From assembly GCA_934047225.1 (NCBI GenBank), contig OW204005.1, positions 17,802,396 through 17,866,395 on the forward strand: a DNA stretch of 64,000 nucleotides, given 5' to 3'. The stretch comes from Ypsolopha sequella (lineage: Eukaryota; Arthropoda; Insecta; Lepidoptera; Ypsolophidae). This document shows, in pieces, positions 11,561 to 21,699 of this stretch; the stretch's first letter is position 1, and each line of letters opens with the position of its first letter. The position numbers and the translations under genes were made by a program. Under the pieces are notes generated by a model that was given only the letters and a program-made list of their open reading frames with translations, made no database searches and was not told the origin of the DNA.

Positions 11561-11960
11561 TTAAGGCGCTACGTAAAAGTTTTAGCGTCCCTGTTACTCC
11601 ATATGCAAAAAAACCCTCAGTGCAAGTGGGTCGGATTCGTGGAAAAGTAGCAAAAAGTCAGTTTTTTATTAATATAAAATGTACTAAGCAATTTTGTCAA
11701 AAAGTTTTTCAAGGAGACTTTACAAATACATAATATCCACATTTTCACGATGAAATTAGTTAGGATTTCAGAATTACAGGAAAAAATAAAACAATTTAGA
11801 GGTCTTTTCGGAATTAAATTCTATCGAGGAAATTTCATCCAATCGCGTTTTTTTTCAGTGAGAATCTTAATCAAATACTCAATAAACATTTACCCAAAAA
11901 TTAAATACGTAGATGACGTTATAGTGGAGTAAGTAAATGGATTTTTTTGTATCGCCTTAA
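11561..11960 (+). mobile_element. TTAA-family MITE (M4), copy 2
   Basis: It is bounded by TTAA at 11561-11564 and 11957-11960. The termini read TTAAGGCGCTACGTAAAAG and GTATCGCCTTAA. The inner part carries the family's 'GTGGGTCGGATTCGTGGAAAAG' type block. The 60-residue ORF at 11750 is repeat-derived. Confidence 0.75.
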
Positions 11961-12099
11961 TTTTTAAAGCGATAATACCAATTCACGATAGTTCTAGTTT
12001 TCGCCATTCATAAAACGGAGGCGCCAAACATGTTTTGGCCCGGCTTAAATTCCTTGCGGTGGTTGCGTCAGTTTTCGTTCCGAAACTCATAACTTATTA

Positions 12100-12905
12100 T
12101 TGTTTTCATTTTTTTTAAGTTATATAAAAATGATTTATCTCTACGCAACAATAATTTAATGTCAGTTATGCTTTCCTAGCAAAGTTGCTTTATTTTATGC
12201 ATTACTTTGAAAAGCAACAACTTTAAGTAACTAAGCACAAAGTGCATAACTTAACTTTGTATTTCTTGTTTAGAAGTTAAAAATTGGAAAACATTTTGGT
12301 ATGTGGCAGTTCAGGCCAATAGTTCAGTATTAGTAAGGTTTATAAAGCATGAGTTTAAAATTTAATGCACAATTAGTCATGATCTTGTCCAAACAAAGTT
12401 CAAAACAACATTTTATGTTGGTTTTGAGAAGATCATGACTAATTGTGTATACAATTTCAAACTCCAATAAAGTTAAGTTGTGCACTTTGCGCTAAAGTAC
12501 TGACGTTTAACCTTAAGGGGCTCCACAATGCTAAACATCAGTTTTGCATTAGATTCAAATCCGTCATTGTATATGGTAAAAATTTGAAAAAAATATGCAG
12601 TGTTTTTTGACTCAAGGAAATCATTAATTACTCTTTATAAATAAACATACTTTCAATCTTCTTTTAATTGTAATACTTTCAAAAAAGCATGAATTTCACG
12701 AAAAAAGCGATTAAATTTCCTTGTTTCAAAACCGATTGAAACGAAACCAACACACGCAAATACTTACTAGAAAAAAAAATCTTTACTACATAAATAATTT
12801 ATAGTTAATGTCCTAATGTAGCCGTGATTTCAAAATAACTGACGTATAGCATGCGTGGCCTCTGATAAGAGCAGGATAGACAGCTAAAAACAAAAGCGTA
12901 GCAGC
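12100..12905. repeat. Nested foldback repeats
   Basis: An inverted pair, TTAGTCATGATCTTGTCCAA and GAGAAGATCATGACTAA, forms a foldback at about 12340-12460. It is framed by AAAGTGCATAACTTAACTTTG and its inverse near 12480. A related copy lies at 28440-28800 inside the ADAM gene intron. No coding sequence is supported. Confidence 0.6.
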
Positions 12906-13064
12906 GGGTCTACCGCGTAATTTTGATTTTCATCAATATCAACTTGAGATTGAAATTTGACGTGCGTGCGACGACGCCCGCCTAACATGCCATCTCTTTT
13001 GCACGCACGTCAAATTTCAATCTCAAGTTGATGTTGATGAAAATCAGAATTACGCGGTAGACCC
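12906..13064. mobile_element. Foldback MITE, copy 3 of family M3
   Basis: The ends GGGTCTACCGCGTAATTTTG and CAGAATTACGCGGTAGACCC are inverted. The arms extend inward through CATCAACTTGAGATTGAAAT. It is flanked by GCAG on both sides, a possible target duplication. Confidence 0.8.
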
Positions 13065-13403
13065 GCAGGACTGAATTTTAGCATTAAAACGAATTCACAG
13101 TTGTTGTACAGGATTATTTAAAACTGAAACTTTGCTAGGCAAGCATAATTGACATTAGTAAACTATCGTCGACAACGGATTCGTTCCCAAACATACAACT
13201 TATGATTGTTTTTCTTATTTTTGAATAAAAAGTATTAAATTAATGTGATTTATGGCATTACGCAACATTAGTCTAATGTCAACTAGGCTTTTCTAGCCTA
13301 GTGGTGTTATTTTATGCAATAATTTGTAAATAATCCTGTGCAACAACTATAAACACGCTTTAAAGTTGTCGTGCAGGATCATTCACAAAGTAATGCATAA
13401 AAT

Positions 13404-13758
13404 AAACCTCATCTATCAGCCTAGTTCGTCCACTGCTGGACATAAGCCTTTCCAGGACTTTGCCACTCCCAGCGGTCATCATGGAAGAATTACCAATACT
13501 CACACACGCTGGGCAGGCGGGTTGGTGAGCGCGGTGCCGGAACCCTCGCACCAGTGACGCCGCTGCCCGTCACCAGTCTGCTCCATATCAGGCCCGGCTA
13601 TTAGGGATGGATATACCGCCATCCATTGGTCCCAGGCATGGTGGGCCTCCTGGTTTTTTGCCTGTGAGCTCACTTACTCTCCCCCGAATTACTTCGAGGA
13701 GTCTCCAAGTAAGATGGTGGTACCTCCACAGTCGAGCCCGGCATCAGCTCTACCACCT
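13404..13758 (-). repeat. Dispersed repeat R1, copy 2 (inverted)
   Basis: This is the reverse complement of the repeat at 4017-4316, with TCAGCCTAGTTCGTCCACTG at its left and CTCCCCCGAATTACTTCGAG near its right. It sits inside a larger foldback whose arms are about 13185-13290 and 13765-13860. Confidence 0.75.
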
Positions 13759-13869
13759 GTTAAAATAAACCTAATTGACATTAAACCATTGTTGCGTGAT
13801 GCCATAAATCACATTAATGTAATAATTTTAATTCAATATTAAGAAAAACAATTATAAGTTGTAAAATTT

Positions 13870-14860
13870 TCATTTTTACCTTTTTATTATTAACTTTTAA
13901 TAAACTAAAACGACATTAAAAATCTTATAAAAAAGAGACAAATATATATTTATCAAAAAATTATAATTTGTGTGTTTCGGAACGAAATCCGTCACATCTA
14001 CCGCTAGGATTCGAAATCGCGGTAAAAACTAGCCGGGAACTTTAAACTACAATTTGAAGGGGTTTTGGCATCGGCAAATCTGTTTTTTTTATATGGCTCT
14101 TTTTGCACATTGACACAAATAACTTAAAAGACAAAAGAAACAATTAAACATTGTGTACAAGGGCGGCACTTATTGCTAATAGCAATATCTTCCCGGCAAC
14201 CTTTGATAGCTAACAGAAAGATGAACAAAATAACATGTGGAGGTGTAAATACTAATCAGAAAATAATAAGGAGATCAAGATTAAAATATAAACCTAAATA
14301 TCTAAGACATAAACTTACATATAAAAATACATGAACATACTTAAATAAAATATACACATACATATATAAATAATAAATCAACATACAAACATTATAATAA
14401 TATTGGATATTTGAGTTCTAAGATGGGTACTCTGTTGAGAAAAATCGCTTCACTTTTATTTTAAAGTGATTTGTATTTTTCAATGCCTGAATTGACACTG
14501 GTAACCGATTCTAGAGTCTTGCAGCGTGTACCGAAAATGAGTCACTGTAAAATCCTGTTCTGTTTTCTGGAATAGATATCCTTTGACTGTTGCAGGAGCG
14601 CATTTCACGCCCGCTTTCATTAATGAAATGTGTGAGGTTTTATGACGATATCAAAACTACGAACTCCACAAAATGCTCTGCAAAATCTTTCATACAAAAG
14701 ACATCAACGCACGTGCAGTGGATTTACTGCAACAAATTTTCCTTTTTCAATCTATTGTAAGATTTGCTAATACATCTGTATGGGACAGGTAGACAAAGGT
14801 ATTATATATTTTTTTTCCTTCATGGCATAATTTTCTCCTGTCTTGTATTTTTTATCTCTT
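13870..14860. other. No gene; LINE 3' remnants likely
   Basis: The block near 14155-14215 (CAAGGGCGGCACTTATTGCT and GGCAACCTTTGATAGCTAAC) resembles a frequent lepidopteran LINE remnant on the minus strand. The rest is AT-rich with no splice-bounded open frame. Confidence 0.4.
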
Positions 14861-14872
14861 TACTCAATTTAA

Positions 14873-15205
14873 GTAAGCTAAAATTCTTGCCCTTCTTCTT
14901 AGCAAGACTAATCGAATGGGAGTTAGGTATATATTTATTATATGTATTGCATATATTTATAATATTATTTATTCCTTATTCCTATATTTTTATTTGATTC
15001 AAGTGTATATTTTTGTTAAATTTAAGTAAACCCAACCTTTATTATTCCCCTGCGTATTTCCCCATATTATTATTATTTATGACATAAAACTATTACCTAT
15101 ACACATAGATTATTTAATTACTTATATTATATTAAAACTGACCTGTAATAAGTGCATTTGTAATACCTATATTACATAAATAAATATGTTTCATTTAATT
15201 TCATA
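14873..15205 (+). mobile_element. 3' end of a LINE-like element, copy 1
   Basis: It shares almost continuous sequence with 40217-40503: CTTGCCCTTCTTCTTAGCAA, CTAATCGAATGGG, TATTCCTTATTCCTATATTT and a terminal AAATAAATAT...TTTCATTT run. Both copies are on the plus strand. The 77-residue ORF is not a gene. Confidence 0.6.
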
Positions 15206-15227
15206 TTTCAAAATGTAAATACTGAAA

Positions 15228-15480
15228 CGTATATATTCTCGGCGCAAATCCACCCCCTCGGGTGTTCCCAGGTGTGAATTGTGAAATGCAAGACACAGTC
15301 CACAGTCGGTACATCGGTGTTTCACCGACGATTATGACGTCCCAAAGTTATGGGTAGTGACGAGCCCTATCGCCGTTCTTCGGGCACAAATACACGCTTT
15401 TAAGGCATGCAGATTTCCTGGGGATCGAACCTGGGTCTCAAGATTGAGAGACCAGCGTTCTATCCCTGAGCTACCGCCGC
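15228..15480 (-). mobile_element. tRNA-derived SINE (family S1)
   Basis: On the minus strand the head reads GCGGCGGTAGCTCAGGGATA (A-box-like) and, about 45 bases on, GGTTCGATCCCC (B box). The acceptor arms do not pair, so it is not an intact tRNA. The body contains TTCGGGCACAAATACACG on the plus strand and recurs at 54954-55112 without the tRNA head. Confidence 0.7.
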
Positions 15481-15606
15481 TTTTAATTATTCTCTTATGA
15501 CTCATGGTTTATGATTTATGTATGATTCATAGTGAAAACATTATTTAGATTATCCAAAGCGATGGGTTTCGCGCAAATAATATATATATTTTTTACTTAA
15601 CTCACG

Positions 15607-15962
15607 AAGAGGTGGTAGAGCTGATGTCGGGCTCGACTGTGGAGGTACCACCATCTTACTTGGAAAACCCCTCGAAGTAATTCGGGGGAGGGTAATAGGA
15701 CAGCTCACAGGCAAAAAACCAGGAGGCCCACCATGCCTGGAACGGATGGATGGCGGTATATCCATCCCTAATAGCCAGGCCTTATATGAAACAGACTGGT
15801 GACGGGTAGCAGCGTCACTGGTGTGAGGGTCCCGGTACCGCACTTACCAACCCGCCTGCCCAGTGTGTATGAGTATGGGCAATTCTTCCAGGATGACCGC
15901 CGGGCGTGGCAAAGTCCTGGAAAGGCTTATGTCCAGCAGTGGACGAACTAGGCTGATGGATG
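15607..15962 (+). repeat. Dispersed repeat R1, copy 3
   Basis: This is a full-length copy from GAGGTGGTAGAGCTGATGTC to GGACGAACTAGGCTGATGGA. The two minus ORFs over it are shadows. Confidence 0.75.
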
Positions 15963-16093
15963 AAAATGAATGAAAAAATGAAATGAAAAAAGGTTTATTC
16001 AGTAACCAGTAATACATTACAATGCTGGGGTCTTCTTTTAAGTATAGAAATACTTGTTCCAGAAGACCTCGCTCCTTCAAATCCATAGCTTAA

Positions 16094-16509
16094 GGCGATA
16101 TGCGAAAAAAATACGGGTGTTTCTTTTCTGTGTATTTCATGAAATACACGGAAAATTATAATCAGTTTCTGGTATATGCGTTTTGACTATATAATCTAGG
16201 GTTTTGAAATTGGAAAACTTGTTTGGATAAATTTTCCTCGATAGAAATAATTGTTGAAATGAGGTCTTCAAACACACTTTTTCTCCTCGTTTGACGAATA
16301 GGAACCATATACAGAACTCAAACATATTTTATTAGGTGTGTTTGAACAATATCTAGAGATTTGATATTTGAAATTTTGCTAGCTATTTTAGTATTTTTAA
16401 TAAAAATATAAAACCAACTTTTTTCCCTTTTGCCCTGAATCCGCCCCTCTCGCACTGCGCGATTTTTCGCTTGGAGTGACAGTGACAAAAATAAAATTCA
16501 CATAGCCTC
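16094..16509 (+). mobile_element. TTAA-family MITE (M4), copy 3, intact ends
   Basis: The element is flanked by TTAA at 16090-16093 and 16510-16513. The termini GGCGATATGCGAAAAAAATA and ATTCACATAGCCTC form imperfect inverted repeats. The ~416-bp body is very similar to copy 4 at 17519-17933 and carries no transposase. Confidence 0.85.
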
Positions 16510-16559
16510 TTAAAGTTAGAGATAAACAAGTATTACAATTAGTGTTTTATTGTGTGAGT

Positions 16560-17510
16560 GAGTGGAGGTATCTGTGTGATGGATGGATGATTTAACTAAT
16601 TAATTACAACGGTTAAACCTGTTACAGTAATTAATAAACAATATAATAATACAAATCAATATGTGGTTAAACACAACTAGAAATATCTACAACATTAGCT
16701 TTTCAATACTGATCCCAAGACTTCGGTTGTAGGGCTAGGGAATCTCAGTCACACCTACACACACCACCCCTCACTTATTCACATACATTATTACCTGATA
16801 ATATATTGTGTTAACCCTTAAATGCATCCTGTTGCCAAATGGCAACATGTAATTTTTTTGAATTTTTCTTGTGTGTCTGTTTTTTTCTTACGTATATTTT
16901 TCTTCCTGCAAGACTATTATTGTATGAAAAATAATTACGGAATAAAATAAAAATATATAAAATTTAGTTTTATTTGCTTTTTTTAATGTATACAAACATA
17001 ATTTTGCAGTTGTAAAAAAATGGTCCCAATCTGAAAATGGTCGCGAAAAAAAAGTCATGAAAATTTCATGCTTTTGTTTTATTAAATAGGGTTTTTGTAA
17101 ACTAGTGTCAAATGACTGTACTAACTGATAAAAAACAGAAATGAAAAATTGAAAAAATAAACAATTTTTTTAACTAATTTGAAAAAAAATGTCTTTTTGA
17201 TTTTATACCATTTTACCGCCTTAAAAAAGAAAAAAAAATTTTTTTTTATTTTTCCCATAATTTTGGACCACTTCTCTATCATATATCCCACTTTCATTTA
17301 AAAAGAAAAAATCATGCATTTAAGGGTTAATTAAGTAAAATAAATAAGCCAATCGTAAGTTTGCTGTCCACTATGGAAGAGCGGAGTCTCCTACTACAGG
17401 AATTATTTTACTTAAAAGGAGGCTCCAACAACCTGTAAATACCTATGATTGTGTTAATGAAATAAATAATTTTGTATTGTATTTGTATTTATTACTTTCG
17501 CAATTATATA
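16560..17510. other. No gene; AT-rich
   Basis: A short inverted pair, CCCTTAAATGCATCC at 16815 and GCATTTAAGGGTTAA at 17317, bounds a ~520-bp AT-rich unit. It is probably another non-autonomous element. No coding frame is supported. Confidence 0.45.
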
Positions 17511-17518
17511 ATCTTAAG

Positions 17519-17933
17519 GCGATATGCGAAAAAAATACGGGTGTTTCTTTTCTGTGTATTTCATGAAATACACGGAAAATTATAATCAGTTTCTGGTATA
17601 TGCATTTTGACTATATAATCTAGGGTTTTGAAATTGGAAAACGTGTTTGGATAAATTTTCCTCGATAGAAATAATTGTTGAATTGAGGTCTTCAAACACA
17701 CTTTTTCTCGTCGTTCGACGAATAGGAACCGTATACAGAACTCAAACGTATTTTATAAGGTATGTTTAAACAATATCTAGGGATTTGATATTTGAAATTT
17801 TGCTAGCTATTTTAGTTTTTTTAATAAAAATATAAAACCAACTTTTTTCCCTTTTGCCCTGAATCCGCCCCTCTCGCACTGCGCGATTTTTCGCTTGGAG
17901 TGACAGTGACAAAAATAAAATTCGCATAGCCTC
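17519..17933 (+). mobile_element. TTAA-family MITE (M4), copy 4, intact ends
   Basis: It is flanked by TTAA at 17515-17518 and 17934-17937. The start is GGCGATATGCG and the end TTCGCATAGCCTC. It is nearly identical to copy 3 in the same orientation, with the two copies about 1 kb apart. Confidence 0.85.
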
Positions 17934-17942
17934 TTAATTAAT

Positions 17943-18235
17943 TATAACTGTGAATTTCTTAATTATCTGAAGCAACAGGTATTGTAGCAACGACAGCCCC
18001 AAATCTGTCCTTATGCACAAGGCATGAAATCACACAACGCCATCGTGAGCGTTCAGCCTGTGCATTACTGCCTGGTGTATCAAGTAGTAAGATACAAAAA
18101 TTCGGTATACATCTATGATCGAAAAATACAACGGTTTAGGTGGGTATCCCGATGACGCAGTTGGTAGCGCACTTGCCTAAACAAAAGGTCGCAGGTTGAA
18201 AACCAGGAGCGAGGAATTTTTTCAAAATATTTGTG
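17943..18235 (+). mobile_element. tRNA-related SINE (family S2), copy 1
   Basis: A tRNA-like module (GACGCAGTTGGTAGCGCAC, then GGTCGCAGGTTGAAAACC) follows a ~200-bp body beginning GTGAATTTCTTAATTATCTG. Copy 2 at 24111-24440 shares both parts and has the better-preserved B box. This copy's B box has decayed. Confidence 0.6.
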
Positions 18236-18239
18236 TTGA

Positions 18240-18702
18240 AAACAGTTTCCAATTCGCATAGATTAAATTGTGTTAAGGCAGAGAATATAAAGTATTACTA
18301 CGTAAAGAAGCGACACTCTCCTCCCCGCGCGAATTTAACGTCCCCCGCGGTCCCCCGCAAGTTAGTGGAAATCTGGAGTCAGGCAGAGCTCGATTACCAC
18401 TCGTTTGCTGCGCGCGTGTTTTGTTACAAAGTTTTATCACGATACTGATTTTTAATCAGTATGGTGCGTTATTGCAGTGTTTATGGATGCCTGGAAAACT
18501 TTTTTTCAAAAATTAGAATTGCGTGATCAAACCTTACAATTTCGTTAAGTAACGCATTTGGAACAATAAAATCAGTATTTATAACTTTCCATGTTTTAAC
18601 AAGTTTTCATTTTTTTTCCAAAATTTATGTTTGAGTAGTTGTTAATTATATGATGATCATTTATGCATACGAAACTATATAGGTACCTACTAAGCTTAGG
18701 CA

Positions 18703-18739
<37 letters not shown>

Positions 18740-18965
18740 TTTTTTTAATACTGATTAATCCACGGGGAACCAGAAATTGGACTACGCTAAAATTTAGGAA
18801 GAGAATCACATAAGTTGCTGACTTATATTGTGTCCCTCTCGGGCGACGACGCTCACACGATTGCTGCCAGCCCTAGACTAGCTCACGCACACACACAAGC
18901 GTGTGCGGACAAGCCAGATGCGCGCGTCAGAGTGTAGGTAAATAACTTGAGCCTTCACTATGAAG
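18240..18965 (+). repeat. Long dispersed repeat R2, plus copy
   Basis: From GAGAATATAAAGTATTACTA through CTCCTCCCCGCGCGAATTTA to GAAGTGTCGGGGGTGTGG, this matches the reverse complement of 54660-55355. The 71-residue ORF is repeat-derived. An (AT)n microsatellite is included at 18705-18741. Confidence 0.7.
18705..18741. repeat. (AT)n microsatellite
   Basis: Alternating AT for about 35 bases with one C interruption near its right end. Confidence 0.9.
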
Positions 18966-18979
18966 TGTCGGGGGTGTGG

Positions 18980-19480
18980 TTAAGGGTTGTTAGTTCGAAA
19001 ACCATTTCGAGATTTTGGTTTAATGAGCCGTATTTTAGAACTGGTGATCTAAAAAACCTCATGATGATGAATATTTTTACGAAAAAGCTGCAACATCCAT
19101 TTGCCTTCGTGTGACGTCACTTGAGAAATGGCTGTTTAGAAATGTGTCCTTAGTTATCAAGATAAATTTATAATAATTTGCTTCCGACTGATTTGACAGC
19201 TGGATGACAGCTGGATGACGTCATATCCGACAATTCTTTAAAAAAATCATAAAAAATAATGCTTAATTTATATACCAAAATAATGAAAACTGTGTCCGAA
19301 AATGGCGTAAACTCTGTTAAAAAAAGTTAAAAAAAAAAAAATTGAAATTAAGCTATGGGAATTTTGTTGTTTCTCTCATGATTGTCTAATAATGTCCTTA
19401 AAACTATAAAACTTTTTGTAAAATAATAATACATATTCAAAGTGAAATGGTCTACCAAGTATTTTTTTCAAAGTTAATAT
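18980..19480 (+). repeat. Dispersed repeat R3, copy 1
   Basis: It shares AAAACCATTTCGAGATTT, AAAAACCTCATGATGATGAA and GAAATGTGTCCTT with 43196-43690 and 57370-58080. It directly follows R2 here, so R2 and R3 may be parts of one larger element. No coding capacity was seen. Confidence 0.65.
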
Positions 19481-19915
19481 TTATTTATAAAAAAAAAAGG
19501 TACACCAACAATGTCAACACAAACAACATATAGATATTGTCAGATTCCTTTCGGAATTCCAAATTCCGTCCGGGCGGGACGAGATCGTGGGTTTAATCTG
19601 GTTGTCCCTCATCCATTAGCCTAGCTGGGTAGGGGTAGGGTTGGGCACGGCCCCTCCAGAAAACCCGGTGCCTCTCCAAGGAAAATCGATCAAATATATT
19701 TAAGGTTCAACCAAGCAAGCGCAAGCGTGACTGACTTGACACGCACGTGAGGAAGTTTCATATTTTATGTGTTAACATGATTTATGTAATTTTTAGTTAT
19801 TTTATGTGATTTTCGATTGCTATGGAAATAAAATTTTAATAAACCATAATTTTGAACACATCCAATCGTGTGTCACACTGGTCCCTACTTTCTGGGAACC
19901 TATATAGTTAGATCT

Positions 19916-20204
19916 GGTCCTCTAAAAAGGCCGCTTTGGATGAATCATGTTATGAATCTGTTCTAATGCCGTCTCTTTTGCACGCGTGAAAAAACTCTGA
20001 TTCTATCCTACATTCAAATCATTTTATGATTCACCCAAGTCGGCCTTTTTAGATCCCCTGGTCCTCTAAAAAGGCTGCTTTTGATGAATCATATTATGAT
20101 TCTGTTGTAATGCCGTCTCTTTTGCACGCATGAAGAAACTCTGACTCTATCCTACTTTCAAATCATTTCATGATTCACCCAATTTGGCCTTTTTAGGTCC
20201 CCAG
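19916..20204. mobile_element. Head-to-tail dimer of a ~145-bp MITE (family M6)
   Basis: Two tandem units, about 19916-20061 and 20060-20204, each start GGTCCTCTAAAAAGGC and end with GGCCTTTTTAG. Each contains ATGCCGTCTCTTTTGCACGC. A third, single copy lies inverted at 53069-53214. Confidence 0.8.
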
Positions 20205-21395
20205 TTACTGAATTGGAAGCGTGAATTGGCTGCAATTGAAGGGTCGATCAGTTCATCATGCTATGCTTTAAGAAGTTTAAGGGAAGAAATTGGAATTAAG
20301 GAACTAAAAACGTTTTACTTCGCATTGGTAGAATCACGACTGAGAAATAGTATTCAGTTTTGGGGACAAAGTTATCAGTACAACATGAATAAGGCATTCA
20401 TCATTCAAAAGAGAGCGATTCGTACGATTGTTCGAATTCCCCAAACAGAATCACGCAGGGATCATTTTAAGGGGCTATACCGTGAAAATTGTCACTTTTT
20501 GAAGTTATTTATCTGCTCTTTTAATGAAGTTCCAAGTAAAATAAATTAGTATAACAATTTTGGGACCTTTAACTAGATTTTGGTCTATCAGAAACGCGAT
20601 AGGAGGAATTTCATTCGATAGAAATAATTATTGAAAAAAGGTCTAAATTTACACTTTTTTTGATATTCTGACAAATTAGGATAGCATACAGACTTGAAAA
20701 ATATTTATTTAGATGGTTTTTAACTACACCTAAATTACTGGTTATGGAATTTTTTTTTGCTATTTTAGTTAATTTTTAATTAATTTAAAACCGACTTTTT
20801 GACAATTTTCCCCGATTCCGTCCCTTTCGCACTGCCGGTCTTCCTGCCTGGAGTAACGGGGACCTTTGCTAGCACGGTATATCACCTTAAGGATCTAGGT
20901 ATCCTTACAGCTCCCAGTCTGTACGTATTGGTTCTTCTAACAAACCTTGTTAAGAATCTTCATAAGTTTGAGACTGCGGTACAACTGAAACAAAGATTGG
21001 ACTCTCGACGCAAAGACTTAAAAGTAGTTTTTTCACCTAGGTTAGAAATTGCTATTCATTCTACAAGATTCCAAGCAGTTCAGTTGCCAATTGCCAACAG
21101 AACTTAAACAAATTACCAGCCAACTCACGTTTAAAAATAAACTAAAGCAGTTCTTATTAGATAGGTGCTTGTACTCTGTTGATGACTTGTAAACATTTTG
21201 AGATTTTGTTCGTTTAGTTTAGTTTAGTTTATATTGTTATTTTTTACTAAGAACGTGATTAATTTTTTAACTGTTATTAGTATATTAGTATTGCAATTTT
21301 ATAATTTTTATTCTGTGTTAGACTTTAAGTTCATACCTAGTTTATAAGAATAATGTCAAATGCAATTTTATTGTTAATTAATTAAATAAATGAAA
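20205..21395 (+). mobile_element. Reverse transcriptase tail of a LINE, split by a MITE
   Basis: The first part (20205-20475) encodes LRSLREEIGIKELKTFYFAL, then SRLRNSIQFWGQSY and QKRAIRTIVRIPQTESRRDH, the familiar C-terminal segment of jockey/CR1-type ORF2. The frame resumes at 20891 with LGILTAPSLYVLVLLTNLVK and continues to about 21107, where it frameshifts. Removing one TTAA-bounded MITE (20471-20890) makes the two halves continuous as HFKDLGIL. The 3' UTR runs to AAATAAATGAAATGAAAATG near 21395. The copy is 5'-truncated and dead. Confidence 0.8.
20471..20886 (+). mobile_element. TTAA-family MITE (M4), copy 5, inserted in the LINE ORF
   Basis: It is bounded by TTAA at 20467-20470 and 20887-20890. 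The termini GGGGCTATACCGTG and CACGGTATATCACC are inverted. Its insertion interrupts a Lys codon (AAG) of the LINE reading frame. Confidence 0.85.
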
Positions 21396-21510
21396 TGAAA
21401 ATGAATACAAGGCCCCCGTGCCCAAATCCTAACTACACCAATGCCCTCGTCCCAATGAATGTAGATTTAAACGACTTGAAATGTGATACGTATCATGCAT
21501 TAATTGCCAG

Positions 21511-21699
21511 GTACCTCCACTCTCAGCAAGAATAAGACAGTGCTCCTGCTAGACCCTGACGCTTCAGTGGAAGAGCAGGGTGCACGCCACATCGGACACA
21601 TCGCGCTCGCACATGGCTACCCCTTAGAAGACCCCACCGGAGGCTCCGCTGAAGGGTACATCGATGGAGACCAGCAGTTCCATGGGGTGTTGCACTTCC
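21511..21699 (+). CDS. ADAM10-like exon A: late prodomain
   Basis: The acceptor is ttgccag and the donor CACTTCC/gtaagt. It enters and leaves in phase 1. Encoded peptide runs from [20 protein letters not shown] through [17 protein letters not shown] to [15 protein letters not shown]. The 'H.y.GhI.......g..iDg.f.G.i' pattern fits the ADAM10 prodomain. An in-frame stop lies just upstream of the acceptor, so a further 5' exon is required; none was identified in the 20 kb to the left. Confidence 0.75.

Noticed and set aside
15428..15480. Possible tRNA gene on the minus strand
   Set aside because: Only A/B boxes remain, with no acceptor pairing; it is the head of an S1 SINE.
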